Positions 17,556-26,259 of a stretch of DNA of 64,000 bases are shown here, piece after piece; position 1 is the stretch's first letter, and each line of letters begins with the position of its first letter. The notes beneath the pieces were generated by a model, which saw only the letters and a list, made by a program, of their open reading frames with translations, did not search any database and was not told the DNA's origin. Source of the stretch: G963556115 sp963666605 (GTDB lineage Bacteria; Planctomycetota; SZUA-567). The DNA lies in NCBI GenBank assembly GCA_965140405.1, contig OZ223208.1, forward strand, positions 2,480,001-2,544,000. The letters run 5' to 3'. The position numbers were made by a program, and so were the translations under genes.

Positions 17556-17643
17556 ATAAAAACTACTGTTAAATATCACCATACATACCTATAATGCATA
17601 TAATTATATATACTTTATCTTGTTCTTTTTCAGGAGTAATAAA

Positions 17644-18963
17644 ATGAAACCAAGCAGACTGCTCTCCATATTATTAGCCCTTACCTTATTAAGCATTAAC
17701 TTAACTTTTGCTGCGGATGATATACATTATCAAGACATAAAATCATTGAAAAATATAATCCCTCAACAGGACTCATACTATACAATTTCCTCCAATGTCC
17801 AAATTGACAATATTTACTATACATTCACTATCACTACTCCTGAGTCAGCCGACCTTCAAATTACGAGTATTCCCTCCCTAATAAAAACCATCCATGAACT
17901 CAGCGTTATTGAGTGGTACAAGAGCACCCCTCAAGGTAATCAGGTATGGGCAGGCGCAAAAGGTTCTGTAAAAAACATCGGTAAAGGAGCAAAAGCGGTT
18001 GTACTACACCCTGGTGATTCAGCTGTAGCTATAGGACGCTCAGTTGCAAAGACCGGTAGAGCTATTGGTAGCTTCTTCAAAGGTTTAGTAAAGAAAGAAC
18101 CAAAGAGTAGCAGTGGTAAAGATCTCGATAAAGGTGCAGGCAATATACTGACTGCAGATGTTGCCCGAAAAGCTGCATACGACCTACACCTAGATGTATA
18201 TTCAAAGAACCCTCTTGTTATAGCCTTATTGAATGAGATAAGTAAGCAGCAGTGGGCAGGATCTATCGGTGTTTCCGCAGCAACATATTTTACTATGCCA
18301 GGTTTGAGTTCAGCTACTGCTATCACTACAGGTGCACTTACACCAGGTGCTGTGATAGACATTACAGAACGTATGATCCGTGACAATAGTCCAGAAGAGC
18401 TAAATAGGGAACTACAGAGGGTTATGCGTGAAATAATCGGCTATAGCAAAGATACACAGGAGTACCAATTATTTACAGACTTCCTCAACAATCCTAATTT
18501 CGACCCACGTCAAAAAGCCTATATTACACTATATCTTACCCAACTAAAGCATGTAGCAGGCATGTCAAACGTTCTATCCGTCCTAAAGAATTGTAGAGAA
18601 ATTGAAAACGCTGTAATTCTTTACCACCAACTGCAACTTATGGCTGCAGTAGATATGAATGCTAAAAATGTTAAGTTTTCTCAATATGCAACTAATACAA
18701 ATAGAATCTACGGTATTATTTCATCTGGAGACTTAATAGCAATACTACCTTTTGATTATGCAACTAGTAGTAAATTTATGAAAAACGAACTAGATATGAT
18801 TCCAGAAGTAAAAGGAACTAGAAGCATATGGCTGCTTGGTGATGCCACCAAGAGTTTTAGTGCCTTAGCCAAAAAGAGTGGTATTGACGCTATATATGAT
18901 GGTATACTCAAATTTGGTGCTTTCAAATTAGGTGCAACAGATTTAAAAAGTGATGATATGTAA
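17644..18963 (+). CDS. exported protein of unknown function
   Basis: The 439-residue protein begins with a signal peptide (MKPSRLLSILLALTLLSI, cleavage near FAADD). An upstream TTG at 17620 lies before the AGGAGT ribosome site and is not the start. A glycine- and alanine-rich linker, about residues 108-150 (KGAKAVVLHPGD, AIGRSVAKTGRAIGSFFKG), is followed by a mostly helical domain. I see no catalytic motif. The linker recalls amphipathic or glycine-zipper sequences of membrane-interacting proteins. It is preceded by the 6S-like RNA and followed by galK with 46 bp between. Confidence 0.65.
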   Translation: MKPSRLLSILLALTLLSINLTFAADDIHYQDIKSLKNIIPQQDSYYTISSNVQIDNIYYTFTITTPESADLQITSIPSLIKTIHELSVIEWYKSTPQGNQVWAGAKGSVKNIGKGAKAVVLHPGDSAVAIGRSVAKTGRAIGSFFKGLVKKEPKSSSGKDLDKGAGNILTADVARKAAYDLHLDVYSKNPLVIALLNEISKQQWAGSIGVSAATYFTMPGLSSATAITTGALTPGAVIDITERMIRDNSPEELNRELQRVMREIIGYSKDTQEYQLFTDFLNNPNFDPRQKAYITLYLTQLKHVAGMSNVLSVLKNCREIENAVILYHQLQLMAAVDMNAKNVKFSQYATNTNRIYGIISSGDLIAILPFDYATSSKFMKNELDMIPEVKGTRSIWLLGDATKSFSALAKKSGIDAIYDGILKFGAFKLGATDLKSDDM

Positions 18964-19009
18964 TTTTATTTATAGTGGGGTCATATATTCTTCTTAAGGA
19001 GAGGATTTA

Positions 19010-20182
19010 ATGGAACTGATTCAAAATGCAGCGAAAACCTTCAAAAAGAATTTTAAAGGGGAAGCAGAATATTGTGGAATTGCTCCAGGGCGTGTAGAAG
19101 TACTTGGTAATCACACTGATTACAATGAAGGCTTTATACTGTCTGCTGCAATTGATCGTGAAATAATTCTATGTGGACGCAAGGTTGCTGGAAACAAAGC
19201 TACAGTCTTCGCCACTTCATACGGGGTAAAAGTATCCTTCGATACAACAGCTCCAGTTCTTGATACAGATAATTTTTGGATCAACTACATCCAAGGAGTA
19301 GTTAGTGAACTTGCAAAAATTGGTATCGATATAGGTGGATTTGAAGCAGTCCTTGATGGAAATGTTCCGCTAGGAGCAGGATTATCTAGTAGTGCCGCTC
19401 TTGAGGTTGCAACTCTTTACTTTTTACAGTCTATTTACGGTTTCGAAATGAATCCTGTAAAGATTGCTCTTACAGCCCAAGCCGCAGAGAATAACTTTGT
19501 CGGTATGAACTGTGGCATTCTTGACCAGTTCTCATCTACAATGGGTAAAAAGGATCACTTAGTCTTCTTAGATTGTCGTGATCTTGACGAGTATCGTCAC
19601 ATACCACTGGGTAATAATATAGAACTTGTAATTGCCAATACCAATGCACCACACTCCCTAGTAGATGGTGCCTACAACCGCCTGAGAGAGTGCTGCTTTG
19701 CTGCGGCAGAGCATTACTCGCAGAAGCTTGCCCCAAAAAAAGTAACACACTTGCGTGACGTGACAGTAGAAGAGATGAACGCCAATAGTGATGAGATAGC
19801 GGAAGATGTAAGAAAGCGTGCCAAGCACATCATTACTGATAATCAAAGAGTTCTTGATGGCGTTGCCGCCCTTGAGAAAGGTGACCTTAAAACGATGGGT
19901 GAATGCATGAACCTTTCACACATCTCAAGTCGTGATGACTTTGGTAATTCATGTAAAGAATTAGACATCATGATGGAGTGCGCCGAAGGTATAGACGGCC
20001 TATATGGACGCCGTCTCTCTGGCGGTGGATTTGGTGGTTGCACTGTCAACCTTGTAGCTGCGGACAGAGCTGAATCTTTTGCAGAAGAACTTGCTAAGCG
20101 TTACAAGGAGAGGTCAGGTATTGATGCAGAAATGCATATTTGTAGGGCTTGGGACGGAGCTCATGCTGTAAAAATTGATTAA
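19010..20182 (+). CDS. galK: galactokinase (GHMP kinase)
   Basis: GalK phosphorylates galactose at C1 in the Leloir pathway. The 390-residue protein has the galactokinase signature in the form GRVEVLGNHTDYNEG (residues 23-37), the ATP-binding PLGAGLSSSAALEVA (about 119-133), the catalytic aspartate region GILDQFSSTMG near 168, and the C-terminal GGGFGGCTVNL. In E. coli GalK the signature reads GEHTDY, where the glutamate contacts the sugar; here it is Asn, so sugar preference may differ. No galT or galE is nearby. An AAGGAGAGG ribosome site is present. Confidence 0.88.
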   Translation: MELIQNAAKTFKKNFKGEAEYCGIAPGRVEVLGNHTDYNEGFILSAAIDREIILCGRKVAGNKATVFATSYGVKVSFDTTAPVLDTDNFWINYIQGVVSELAKIGIDIGGFEAVLDGNVPLGAGLSSSAALEVATLYFLQSIYGFEMNPVKIALTAQAAENNFVGMNCGILDQFSSTMGKKDHLVFLDCRDLDEYRHIPLGNNIELVIANTNAPHSLVDGAYNRLRECCFAAAEHYSQKLAPKKVTHLRDVTVEEMNANSDEIAEDVRKRAKHIITDNQRVLDGVAALEKGDLKTMGECMNLSHISSRDDFGNSCKELDIMMECAEGIDGLYGRRLSGGGFGGCTVNLVAADRAESFAEELAKRYKERSGIDAEMHICRAWDGAHAVKID

Positions 20183-20202
20183 GACTTAATTCACTTTAAT
20201 TG

Positions 20203-20232
20203 TGTTGGAATATGCATTAAAACATTCCAACA
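20203..20232 (+). terminator. hairpin after galK
   Basis: TGTTGGAAT (20203-20211) pairs exactly with ATTCCAACA (20224-20232) across a 12-base loop, about 20 bp after the stop. There is no T-run, so it is a weak terminator or an mRNA 3' stabiliser. Confidence 0.45.
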
Positions 20233-20294
20233 TAATTACTAATACATTATGATATTATGCATCAGGCTCTCAATATATAATAGGATCCGAATTA

Positions 20295-21356
20295 ATGCAA
20301 ACCGACATCAATAATCTCAATTTAAAGATATACCGAGCTTTCGGTCAAATAATTATTATCTTTTCAATTGGGGCATTCGGATTCAACTATCTGTTAAAAG
20401 ACATTACACTTCTTGAGGCACTATATCTTACAATTATTACTCTTACAACGGTCGGTTATGGGGATATATCACCGCTAAAAGATGCGCGTCCTGAAGAAAG
20501 AACCGCTGCTCTAATATTTGCAATATCCCTTATGATCTTTGGTATGTCAGCTTTTGTCTACGCAGCAGGTATCCTCACTCAATATGTCACATCAGGACAG
20601 CTAAAACGTCACCAACGTGAAAAGAAGATGCAGAAAGTCATTCGCCGCTATAACAATCATTTTCTAATTATTGGCGCAAGTGAAACAGGTTGCTACATTG
20701 CTGATGAGCTGGAAATTCTTAAAAGAAAATTTGTACTAATAGACACCTCTCAGGTTGCTCTTGATCAGTATGCAGAGAAGAACCCAAAAGTTAACTATAT
20801 TAGAGGTGATGCAACAGAAGAAGAGACCCTTATTCTTGCAGGTTTGAGCAGAGCCAAAAGGATAGCAATAACACTTCCCAATCCTAAAGACACCCTATTT
20901 CTCATAATGACTCTCAAAGAGCTTGCGATAAAGAACAACTGGAAGTTTGAAATAATCTCAAGGTGTCCAAACAAGCTATTTGAGCGTAAGTTCAGGCTTG
21001 CTGGAGTAGATGAAATAATTAAATCTGATATCACCTGTTCAGAACAGATTGTGACCGAACTACTCAGACCTAATTCAAAAACATTTATTGACCGCTTGAG
21101 TACTGACACTTCAAAAATTATCAGAGTTGATGAAGTTACCATATCTGAGGGATCTGCTCTTCAAGACGTACTGCTCTGCAACTCTAGAATAATCGAATCA
21201 ACAGGGCTTCGTATTTGCGCAATTAAGCAATTAGCTCAAAGTAAGTGGTTATTAAATCCTCACGGAGATTACCAGCTAAAATCTGGTGACGTTTTGATAT
21301 TTGTTGGAGACCTAACAAACTCCCAAAAACTTAGGAAGCTTGCAGAAAATGTCTGA
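20295..21356 (+). CDS. potassium channel with RCK (TrkA-N/TrkA-C) domains
   Basis: The 353-residue protein combines a two-helix pore module and a cytoplasmic gating ring. Membrane helices lie at about 13-35 and 70-95, with the K+ selectivity filter TLTTVGYGDISP between them. A TrkA-N (RCK) domain follows from about 118 (FLIIGASETGCYIADELE, a Rossmann G-x-G-like loop reading GASETG) and a TrkA-C domain at about 265-350. This is the MthK/Kch-type layout. The next gene encodes a second RCK protein and overlaps this one, so the two probably form one channel complex or co-regulated pair. Confidence 0.9.
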   Translation: MQTDINNLNLKIYRAFGQIIIIFSIGAFGFNYLLKDITLLEALYLTIITLTTVGYGDISPLKDARPEERTAALIFAISLMIFGMSAFVYAAGILTQYVTSGQLKRHQREKKMQKVIRRYNNHFLIIGASETGCYIADELEILKRKFVLIDTSQVALDQYAEKNPKVNYIRGDATEEETLILAGLSRAKRIAITLPNPKDTLFLIMTLKELAIKNNWKFEIISRCPNKLFERKFRLAGVDEIIKSDITCSEQIVTELLRPNSKTFIDRLSTDTSKIIRVDEVTISEGSALQDVLLCNSRIIESTGLRICAIKQLAQSKWLLNPHGDYQLKSGDVLIFVGDLTNSQKLRKLAENV

Positions 21357-22137
21357 AAAAAAAATGACAAACCGTATAATAATATGCGGCGATACACAGC
21401 ACCCTCTAAATATTCTTGAAATGATTTTCAATGAGAATAACCGCATTACATACTCACACCACTATTCAGCCTCACCTGTACAAGAAAAGTATTCGTTAAT
21501 AAGTGACAATAGTGAACTATTAAATTCTTGTAGTGAACGATACCCAAATATAGTAGTAGACTCAAAAGATGCGTCTGACGATGAAGTACTTATAGAGCAC
21601 GGCATAAAGACAGCAAAAGCAATAGTTGTCTCATATAATGATGACAGAGAAAATCTACTCATTACCTTATCAGCTCGACAGCTAAATCCAACAATCCGCA
21701 TTGTAGTAACGTGCTCAATGATAGAGACAATGCGTCCTAAGTTACTACGAGCTGGAGCAACTTCTGTGATTTCACGAAGTAATATTAGTGGACTGCGTAT
21801 GGCGTCCCAATTGATACGTCCAAATGCAACCGAATTTCTCGACTTATTCTTTCAAAGCGCAGAAAATGATTTTTCAGCCGAAGAGATCATTATTACGGAT
21901 GAGGACAACAATAATGGAGTTACGATAGTTGACTCAGAGTATGCAAAGAATAATCTTCTAATTGTAGCAATATTCAGAGATGATGAAGACTCTATACTAT
22001 ATAATCCTCCGGAAACCTACAAACTTATTTTCGGTGACATTCTATTGGTACTTGGGGCAAGAGACAATTTTGACGCCCTTTCGCCACATACCAAGTATCA
22101 CTTACTAAGATCTGAGATTGAAGACCTACGATTCTAA
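21349..22137 (+). CDS. stand-alone RCK (TrkA-N/TrkA-C) protein, divergent
   Basis: This 262-residue cytoplasmic protein has a TrkA-N-like domain (about 6-140; VVDSKDASDDEVLIEHGIKTAKAIVV is split across the usual nucleotide-binding strands) and a TrkA-C domain (about 175-258; YKLIFGDILLVLGARDNF). The first strand reads IICGDTQHPLN in place of a G-x-G-x-x-G loop, so it may not bind NAD. Its ATG at 21349 overlaps the stop of the channel gene, implying coupled translation; MSEKKMTNR is the preferred start (another ATG is at 21364). It most likely forms mixed gating rings with the channel's own RCK domain. Confidence 0.8.
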   Translation: MSEKKMTNRIIICGDTQHPLNILEMIFNENNRITYSHHYSASPVQEKYSLISDNSELLNSCSERYPNIVVDSKDASDDEVLIEHGIKTAKAIVVSYNDDRENLLITLSARQLNPTIRIVVTCSMIETMRPKLLRAGATSVISRSNISGLRMASQLIRPNATEFLDLFFQSAENDFSAEEIIITDEDNNNGVTIVDSEYAKNNLLIVAIFRDDEDSILYNPPETYKLIFGDILLVLGARDNFDALSPHTKYHLLRSEIEDLRF

Positions 22138-22139
22138 TC

Positions 22140-23510
22140 TTACTTAGTCTCAGTTTCAGAATAAGCCTCAAGCTTTCGATATAAAGTTTTTAGTCCGATT
22201 CCCAAACTTTTTGCTGCTTTTGTCTTGTTTCCTCCGAGTCTATCGAGTTCGCTAAGCACATAGACCTTTTCTATATCTTCCAGAGCAAGTCCTTCTTCAA
22301 ACCCCCCTTTACTACTCACAGGATACTCAGTTGTTGGCATAGGTTGGCTACCAGTAATTTCTTCAGGCAACTGAGAATACTCGATGATATCACTGGGAGT
22401 CCGTACAACCGCCCCTTCAATAGCGTTTTCAAGCTCTCTAATATTTCCCGGCCAATCATAGCTTAATAGCCCTTGCAGAAAAGAGGTAGAGAATTGCTTC
22501 TGCGAATTATACCTTGCGGAGTACTTTCTAAGGAAGTGTTCTGCAAGAAACTCTATATCCTCTTTTCTCTCTCTTAAAGGAGGTATTCTAATTTTTACGA
22601 CATTGATTCTATAGAAAAGATCTTCTCTAAAATCACCATCTTCAGACATCTGTTTAAGGTTTTTATTTGTAGCACAGATGAGACGAATATTAACAGGTAT
22701 TGTTTCATTTCCACCAACCCTCTCAAGCTCTCTCTCCTGGAGTACTCTAAGAAGTTTTACCTGCATACCTAGAGGCATCTCACCGATTTCATCCAGAAAC
22801 AAAGTACCATCATTAGCCATCTCAAACCTTCCTTTTCGAAGTCTGAGTGCCCCTGAAAACGAACCCTTTTCATGTCCAAATAATTCACTCTCCACAAGCT
22901 CTCTAGAAAGAGCAGCAACATTAACCTTTACAAAGGAGTTATTTGCTCTAGAAGATAACGATTGGAGTGCATTTGCAACAAGCTCCTTACCAGTGCCACT
23001 TTCGCCCTCAATAAGAACAGTTACATCTGTATGAGCTACCTGCTTAATTAGCTCTTTCACCTGGGTTATTGCATGTGATTGCCCGACAATTGACAGTAAG
23101 TCACCTGCATGCTCAACCTGTCTTTCCAAAGCAACTAAGTGGAGTGCATTCTTTACAATTACTCGAAGCTTATTTAGATCTATTGGTTTGGTTACATACT
23201 CATACGCACCAAGCCTAGTAGCATCAATAGCATTTTCAATAGAACCATGCCCAGTAATCATAACAACAGGCATCTCAGGAAAGAGCTTCTTTGAGAGCTC
23301 AAGAATTTCAAGCCCAGTACCGTCAGGAAGCATATAATCGGTGAGGACAAGATCAAATACTTTCTCTTCAATAAAAGCACAGGCTTTAGTCTTATTCTCC
23401 GCAACACTTACAATATGACCTGCATCAGAGAGCACCTCCTCAATAGTCTCTCTTGTGGCCTCATGATCATCAACAAGCAGAATACTGCAACTCTTATTTT
23501 TCACACCCAT
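22140..23510 (-). CDS. NtrC-family sigma54-dependent response regulator
   Basis: The 456-residue protein has three parts: a receiver (D14, D15 pocket, phosphoacceptor D58 in LVLTDYMLPDG, lysine in YEYVTKPIDL), an AAA+ domain (Walker A GESGTGKE, Walker B LFLDEIGEM), and a C-terminal Fis-type helix-turn-helix (NKTKAAKSLGIGLKTLYRKLE). The L1 loop that contacts sigma54 reads GSFSGA; the usual form is GAFTGA. The substitutions are conservative but unusual. It converges with the RCK gene with only 2 bp between and is 6 bp downstream of the TPR gene. The cognate kinase is not in the window. Confidence 0.93.
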   Translation of the reverse strand: MGVKNKSCSILLVDDHEATRETIEEVLSDAGHIVSVAENKTKACAFIEEKVFDLVLTDYMLPDGTGLEILELSKKLFPEMPVVMITGHGSIENAIDATRLGAYEYVTKPIDLNKLRVIVKNALHLVALERQVEHAGDLLSIVGQSHAITQVKELIKQVAHTDVTVLIEGESGTGKELVANALQSLSSRANNSFVKVNVAALSRELVESELFGHEKGSFSGALRLRKGRFEMANDGTLFLDEIGEMPLGMQVKLLRVLQERELERVGGNETIPVNIRLICATNKNLKQMSEDGDFREDLFYRINVVKIRIPPLRERKEDIEFLAEHFLRKYSARYNSQKQFSTSFLQGLLSYDWPGNIRELENAIEGAVVRTPSDIIEYSQLPEEITGSQPMPTTEYPVSSKGGFEEGLALEDIEKVYVLSELDRLGGNKTKAAKSLGIGLKTLYRKLEAYSETETK

Positions 23511-23516
23511 ACTCCT

Positions 23517-24404
23517 CTATTTCTTCTTTCTATCTTTATCTTTTTGTAGCAATGCTTTGACTTTACCCATCCACTCATGATCAGTCGGGGCAAGCTCTAC
23601 AAAGCGATTCAGGTGGTATAATGCTTTCTTTCTGCTAGGCTTATCTATCATGTAAATATGCCCTAATTGTAAATGAGCTTCGTATAATTCAGGATTAATA
23701 GCAAGAATATTAAGTAATTCCTTTTCAGCTCTATCTACATGACTGTCTTTTCTATAAGTAGCTGCTAGATCGAATCTAGCCGGTATATTATTAGGATCAT
23801 TCTCAATAACCCAATTGAAAGAAACAACTGCTAACGGCAGTAAATTTTCATCCAGCTCACAAAGTCCTTGGTAGTATCTTGAAGGCACAAATTTATCATT
23901 GAGTTCCCATGCCTTTCTAAAGAACTTTCTCGCTAGCACCTTCTTCTTTCCTTCAAATCCATAGTAATAGCACCTACCAATATTATAAGCTGCAAGATAA
24001 TTATCTGGATTTAACCTAAATGCTTTTGCAAGTTTCTGCACTGCATCTGCATACTTCTCTTCATACATCAAAGACTGACCCCAGAGCAACCAAGCATCTG
24101 ATAGTTTTGGGTCTAATGATACTGCTGCTTCTGCATTTTTAGCTGCAATTCCATAGTTTTGCAGATCTGAGTATGATAGTCCAATCCAGAAATAACAAGC
24201 GGCATTTTCAGGATCAAGTTTTAATGCACTCTTGAATCTTGCAAGTGCTCTAGCCTTTTCATTCTTAGCAAGAAGGCGTGAACCCTCATAGATAAAGTTA
24301 TCTACCTTATACTTTGTCTGAGAATCCAATGCACGACAATAAGGCACAGCAAAAAAAACTAGCACCAAGCACAAACATATATATTTTACAACATTTTTTC
24401 TCAT
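23517..24404 (-). CDS. exported TPR-repeat protein
   Basis: This 295-residue protein has an N-terminal signal peptide (VVKYICLCLVLVFFAVPYCRA) and at least six TPR units, for example ARFKSALKLDPENAACYFWIG and AVQKLAKAFRLNPDNYLAAYNIG. TPR proteins act as scaffolds in periplasmic or outer-membrane complexes; partners are unknown. The C-terminus is very basic (KDKDRKKK). The NtrC-like gene starts 6 bp downstream, so they form one operon, which suggests the regulator is expressed together with an envelope-sensing or scaffold protein. That link is inference. Confidence 0.85.
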   Translation of the reverse strand: MRKNVVKYICLCLVLVFFAVPYCRALDSQTKYKVDNFIYEGSRLLAKNEKARALARFKSALKLDPENAACYFWIGLSYSDLQNYGIAAKNAEAAVSLDPKLSDAWLLWGQSLMYEEKYADAVQKLAKAFRLNPDNYLAAYNIGRCYYYGFEGKKKVLARKFFRKAWELNDKFVPSRYYQGLCELDENLLPLAVVSFNWVIENDPNNIPARFDLAATYRKDSHVDRAEKELLNILAINPELYEAHLQLGHIYMIDKPSRKKALYHLNRFVELAPTDHEWMGKVKALLQKDKDRKKK

Positions 24405-24550
24405 ATTATCTTACCCTAACACTTTTATGATTATTATTCTCAAAGATTTAGCTATATTTTACAGATCAGGAGGCAATAATACAGTAAAAAAATGAATTAT
24501 CAATTAATCGAGATAATATGTCAAATATTGGATGAAATTTGCAACTGATT

Positions 24551-24558
24551 ATGGTATA
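24551..24558 (+). promoter_or_regulatory. extended -10 promoter of the GT4 gene
   Basis: TGGTATAAT at about 24550-24558 is a TG-N extended -10 box with a perfect TATAAT, about 35 bp before the ATG at 24594. No good -35 box is needed or seen. The 190-bp gap before it (24405-24593) shows nothing else. Confidence 0.5.
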
Positions 24559-24593
24559 ATAATATATCTTTTTACCTAGAAATTTGGATTTTT

Positions 24594-25754
24594 ATGCGTA
24601 TAGCAATATTTTCATGGGAGTCACTCTACGCGATCAAGATAGGTGGTGTAGGAATACATGTATTCAACCTTGCCAAAAACCTTAATAGGCTTGGTAACGA
24701 GGTGCATATTTTTACAAGACAAGGCTCAAAACTCAGCTTTAATGATACTGTTGAAGGGGTCTATATTCATAGACTTCCCTGGAATAGTGGTAGCAACTTC
24801 TTTGAAGAGGTTAGATCATTTAGTAATACCTTAGTCTATTATTTTACTGAAATATCCAGCAGTATTGGTAATTTTGATATTCTTCACTGCCATGATTGGC
24901 TCACCTTCGGAGCAGGACTACGATTAAAGAATGAAGCAACACTTATCGCTACTTTCCACACTACTGAATTAGGGCGCTCTGGTAGCTGGCCTGAGAGTGA
25001 TGTAGCAAGAGAGATCAGCACGCTTGAAAAAGAGATGGTCAGTGCAGCGGAGCAGATTATTGCGATTAGTTTTGACGTTAAGCGCGAACTAGAGCAACTT
25101 TACCAAACCCCAGATTGGAAGACAGATGTTGGCTATAATGGTATAGACATTGAGCTCACCAAAACGGCTATGAAGAGATCGAATACTATTCGCTCAGAGT
25201 TAGGCATAGATTCTGCTGCTAAAATCATACTCTATGTCGGCAGTTTTAACCTCAAAAAAGGAACCGACCTTTTAATCAATACCTGCGAAAAAGTTATAGG
25301 CTCAAACGATGAAGCAGTATACATCTTCGTTGGTAATGGAGAGATGTCAGGGCGTATCGAAGGTTTATGCAAAGAATTTCCAGGCAGAGTCTTTATGATT
25401 TCCTCACCAGACACATTAAAGCTCCAAGCGTTATTCAAGGAATCTAGCTTTACTGTCGCTCCGTTCAGATTTGATCCATTTGCCGCGATCACCCTCACTT
25501 CGTGGGCTTCATCAAGACCGGTTATTTGTCTGGATAGAGGTGCAAGTTCTGAGATAGTCTACAACGATGTAAATGGAATTATTAGCACTGAAGAGGATCT
25601 TATAAATAATATTCTTGAACTACTACGTGATACAGAGAAGTGTAACTGGCTTGGTAATAATGCAAGAGTAACGGTAGAGACGGCATTTTCTTGGGAAGAG
25701 GTAGCAAAAAATACCGAAGCTGCCTATAAAAAAGCCGTAGGTACTAGAGCTTAG
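24594..25754 (+). CDS. GT4-family glycosyltransferase (glycogen synthase-like)
   Basis: The 386-residue protein has a GT-B fold. The first Rossmann half starts RIAIFSWESLYAIKIGGVGIHV (a G-G-V/L motif used by glycogen and starch synthases to bind ADP-glucose) and holds FDILHCHDWLTFGAG. The second half carries ILYVGSFNLKKGTDLLI and the donor-site region SSFTVAPFRFDPFAAITLTSW, where the usual E-P-F-G is D-P-F-A, so one of the family's glutamates is missing. Length is nearer to GT4 enzymes of glycan synthesis than to GlgA. Acceptor unknown. Confidence 0.82.
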   Translation: MRIAIFSWESLYAIKIGGVGIHVFNLAKNLNRLGNEVHIFTRQGSKLSFNDTVEGVYIHRLPWNSGSNFFEEVRSFSNTLVYYFTEISSSIGNFDILHCHDWLTFGAGLRLKNEATLIATFHTTELGRSGSWPESDVAREISTLEKEMVSAAEQIIAISFDVKRELEQLYQTPDWKTDVGYNGIDIELTKTAMKRSNTIRSELGIDSAAKIILYVGSFNLKKGTDLLINTCEKVIGSNDEAVYIFVGNGEMSGRIEGLCKEFPGRVFMISSPDTLKLQALFKESSFTVAPFRFDPFAAITLTSWASSRPVICLDRGASSEIVYNDVNGIISTEEDLINNILELLRDTEKCNWLGNNARVTVETAFSWEEVAKNTEAAYKKAVGTRA

Positions 25755-25770
25755 CAATTATTCATAATGA

Positions 25771-26259
25771 CTAGAATGAATGAACGACATGGCACACTAC
25801 ACCCCAAACCTCAAGACTTGTTTCTGCAGAAATTTTTATCGGTCGGTATTTTGGATTCTCAGATCTTAGTTCAACCACCCCATCCATCATATGCAACCTC
25901 TTTACAACCAATTCGCCGTCGACTATCGCTATTACAATACTACCATTTTTCGGTTTCACACTCCTGTCAACGACGAGTATATCATTAGGAAAGATGCCGA
26001 CACCTATCATTGATTCACCAGTAGCTCTGGCAAAGAATGTAGCGGCAGGATTCTTTATAAGATGCTCATTCAAATCCAGTTGAGCTTCTATATAATCATC
26101 CGCTGGAGACGGGAAGCCTGCCTCAACCTTGGATTGGTAGAGCGGTATCTTATACCCCTTACCTTCGACATATTTTACAATATCGCCTACAAGGCTCTCT
26201 GGCACCTTTATCTGGGTAGTAGGCTCTTCAATTCTGCCAATCTCCTTATCTTTACTCAC
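25771..26259 (-). CDS. umuD: UmuD-like S24 autopeptidase
   Basis: Compared with E. coli UmuD, the sequence has PLYQSKVEAGFPSPADDYIE around the self-cleavage site (Ala47-Gly48 in place of Cys24-Gly25), the catalytic serine S83 in ATGESM and lysine K120 in VVKRL. The cleavage-site-to-Ser and Ser-to-Lys distances (36 and 37) equal those of UmuD. No helix-turn-helix precedes them, so it is UmuD-like, not LexA. The GTG at 26259, after an AAGGTGG ribosome site, overlaps the metW stop by 8 bp. UmuD with UmuC forms DNA polymerase V; no umuC is in the window. It is the last gene of the methionine operon. Confidence 0.85.
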   Translation of the reverse strand: MSKDKEIGRIEEPTTQIKVPESLVGDIVKYVEGKGYKIPLYQSKVEAGFPSPADDYIEAQLDLNEHLIKNPAATFFARATGESMIGVGIFPNDILVVDRSVKPKNGSIVIAIVDGELVVKRLHMMDGVVELRSENPKYRPIKISAETSLEVWGVVCHVVHSF

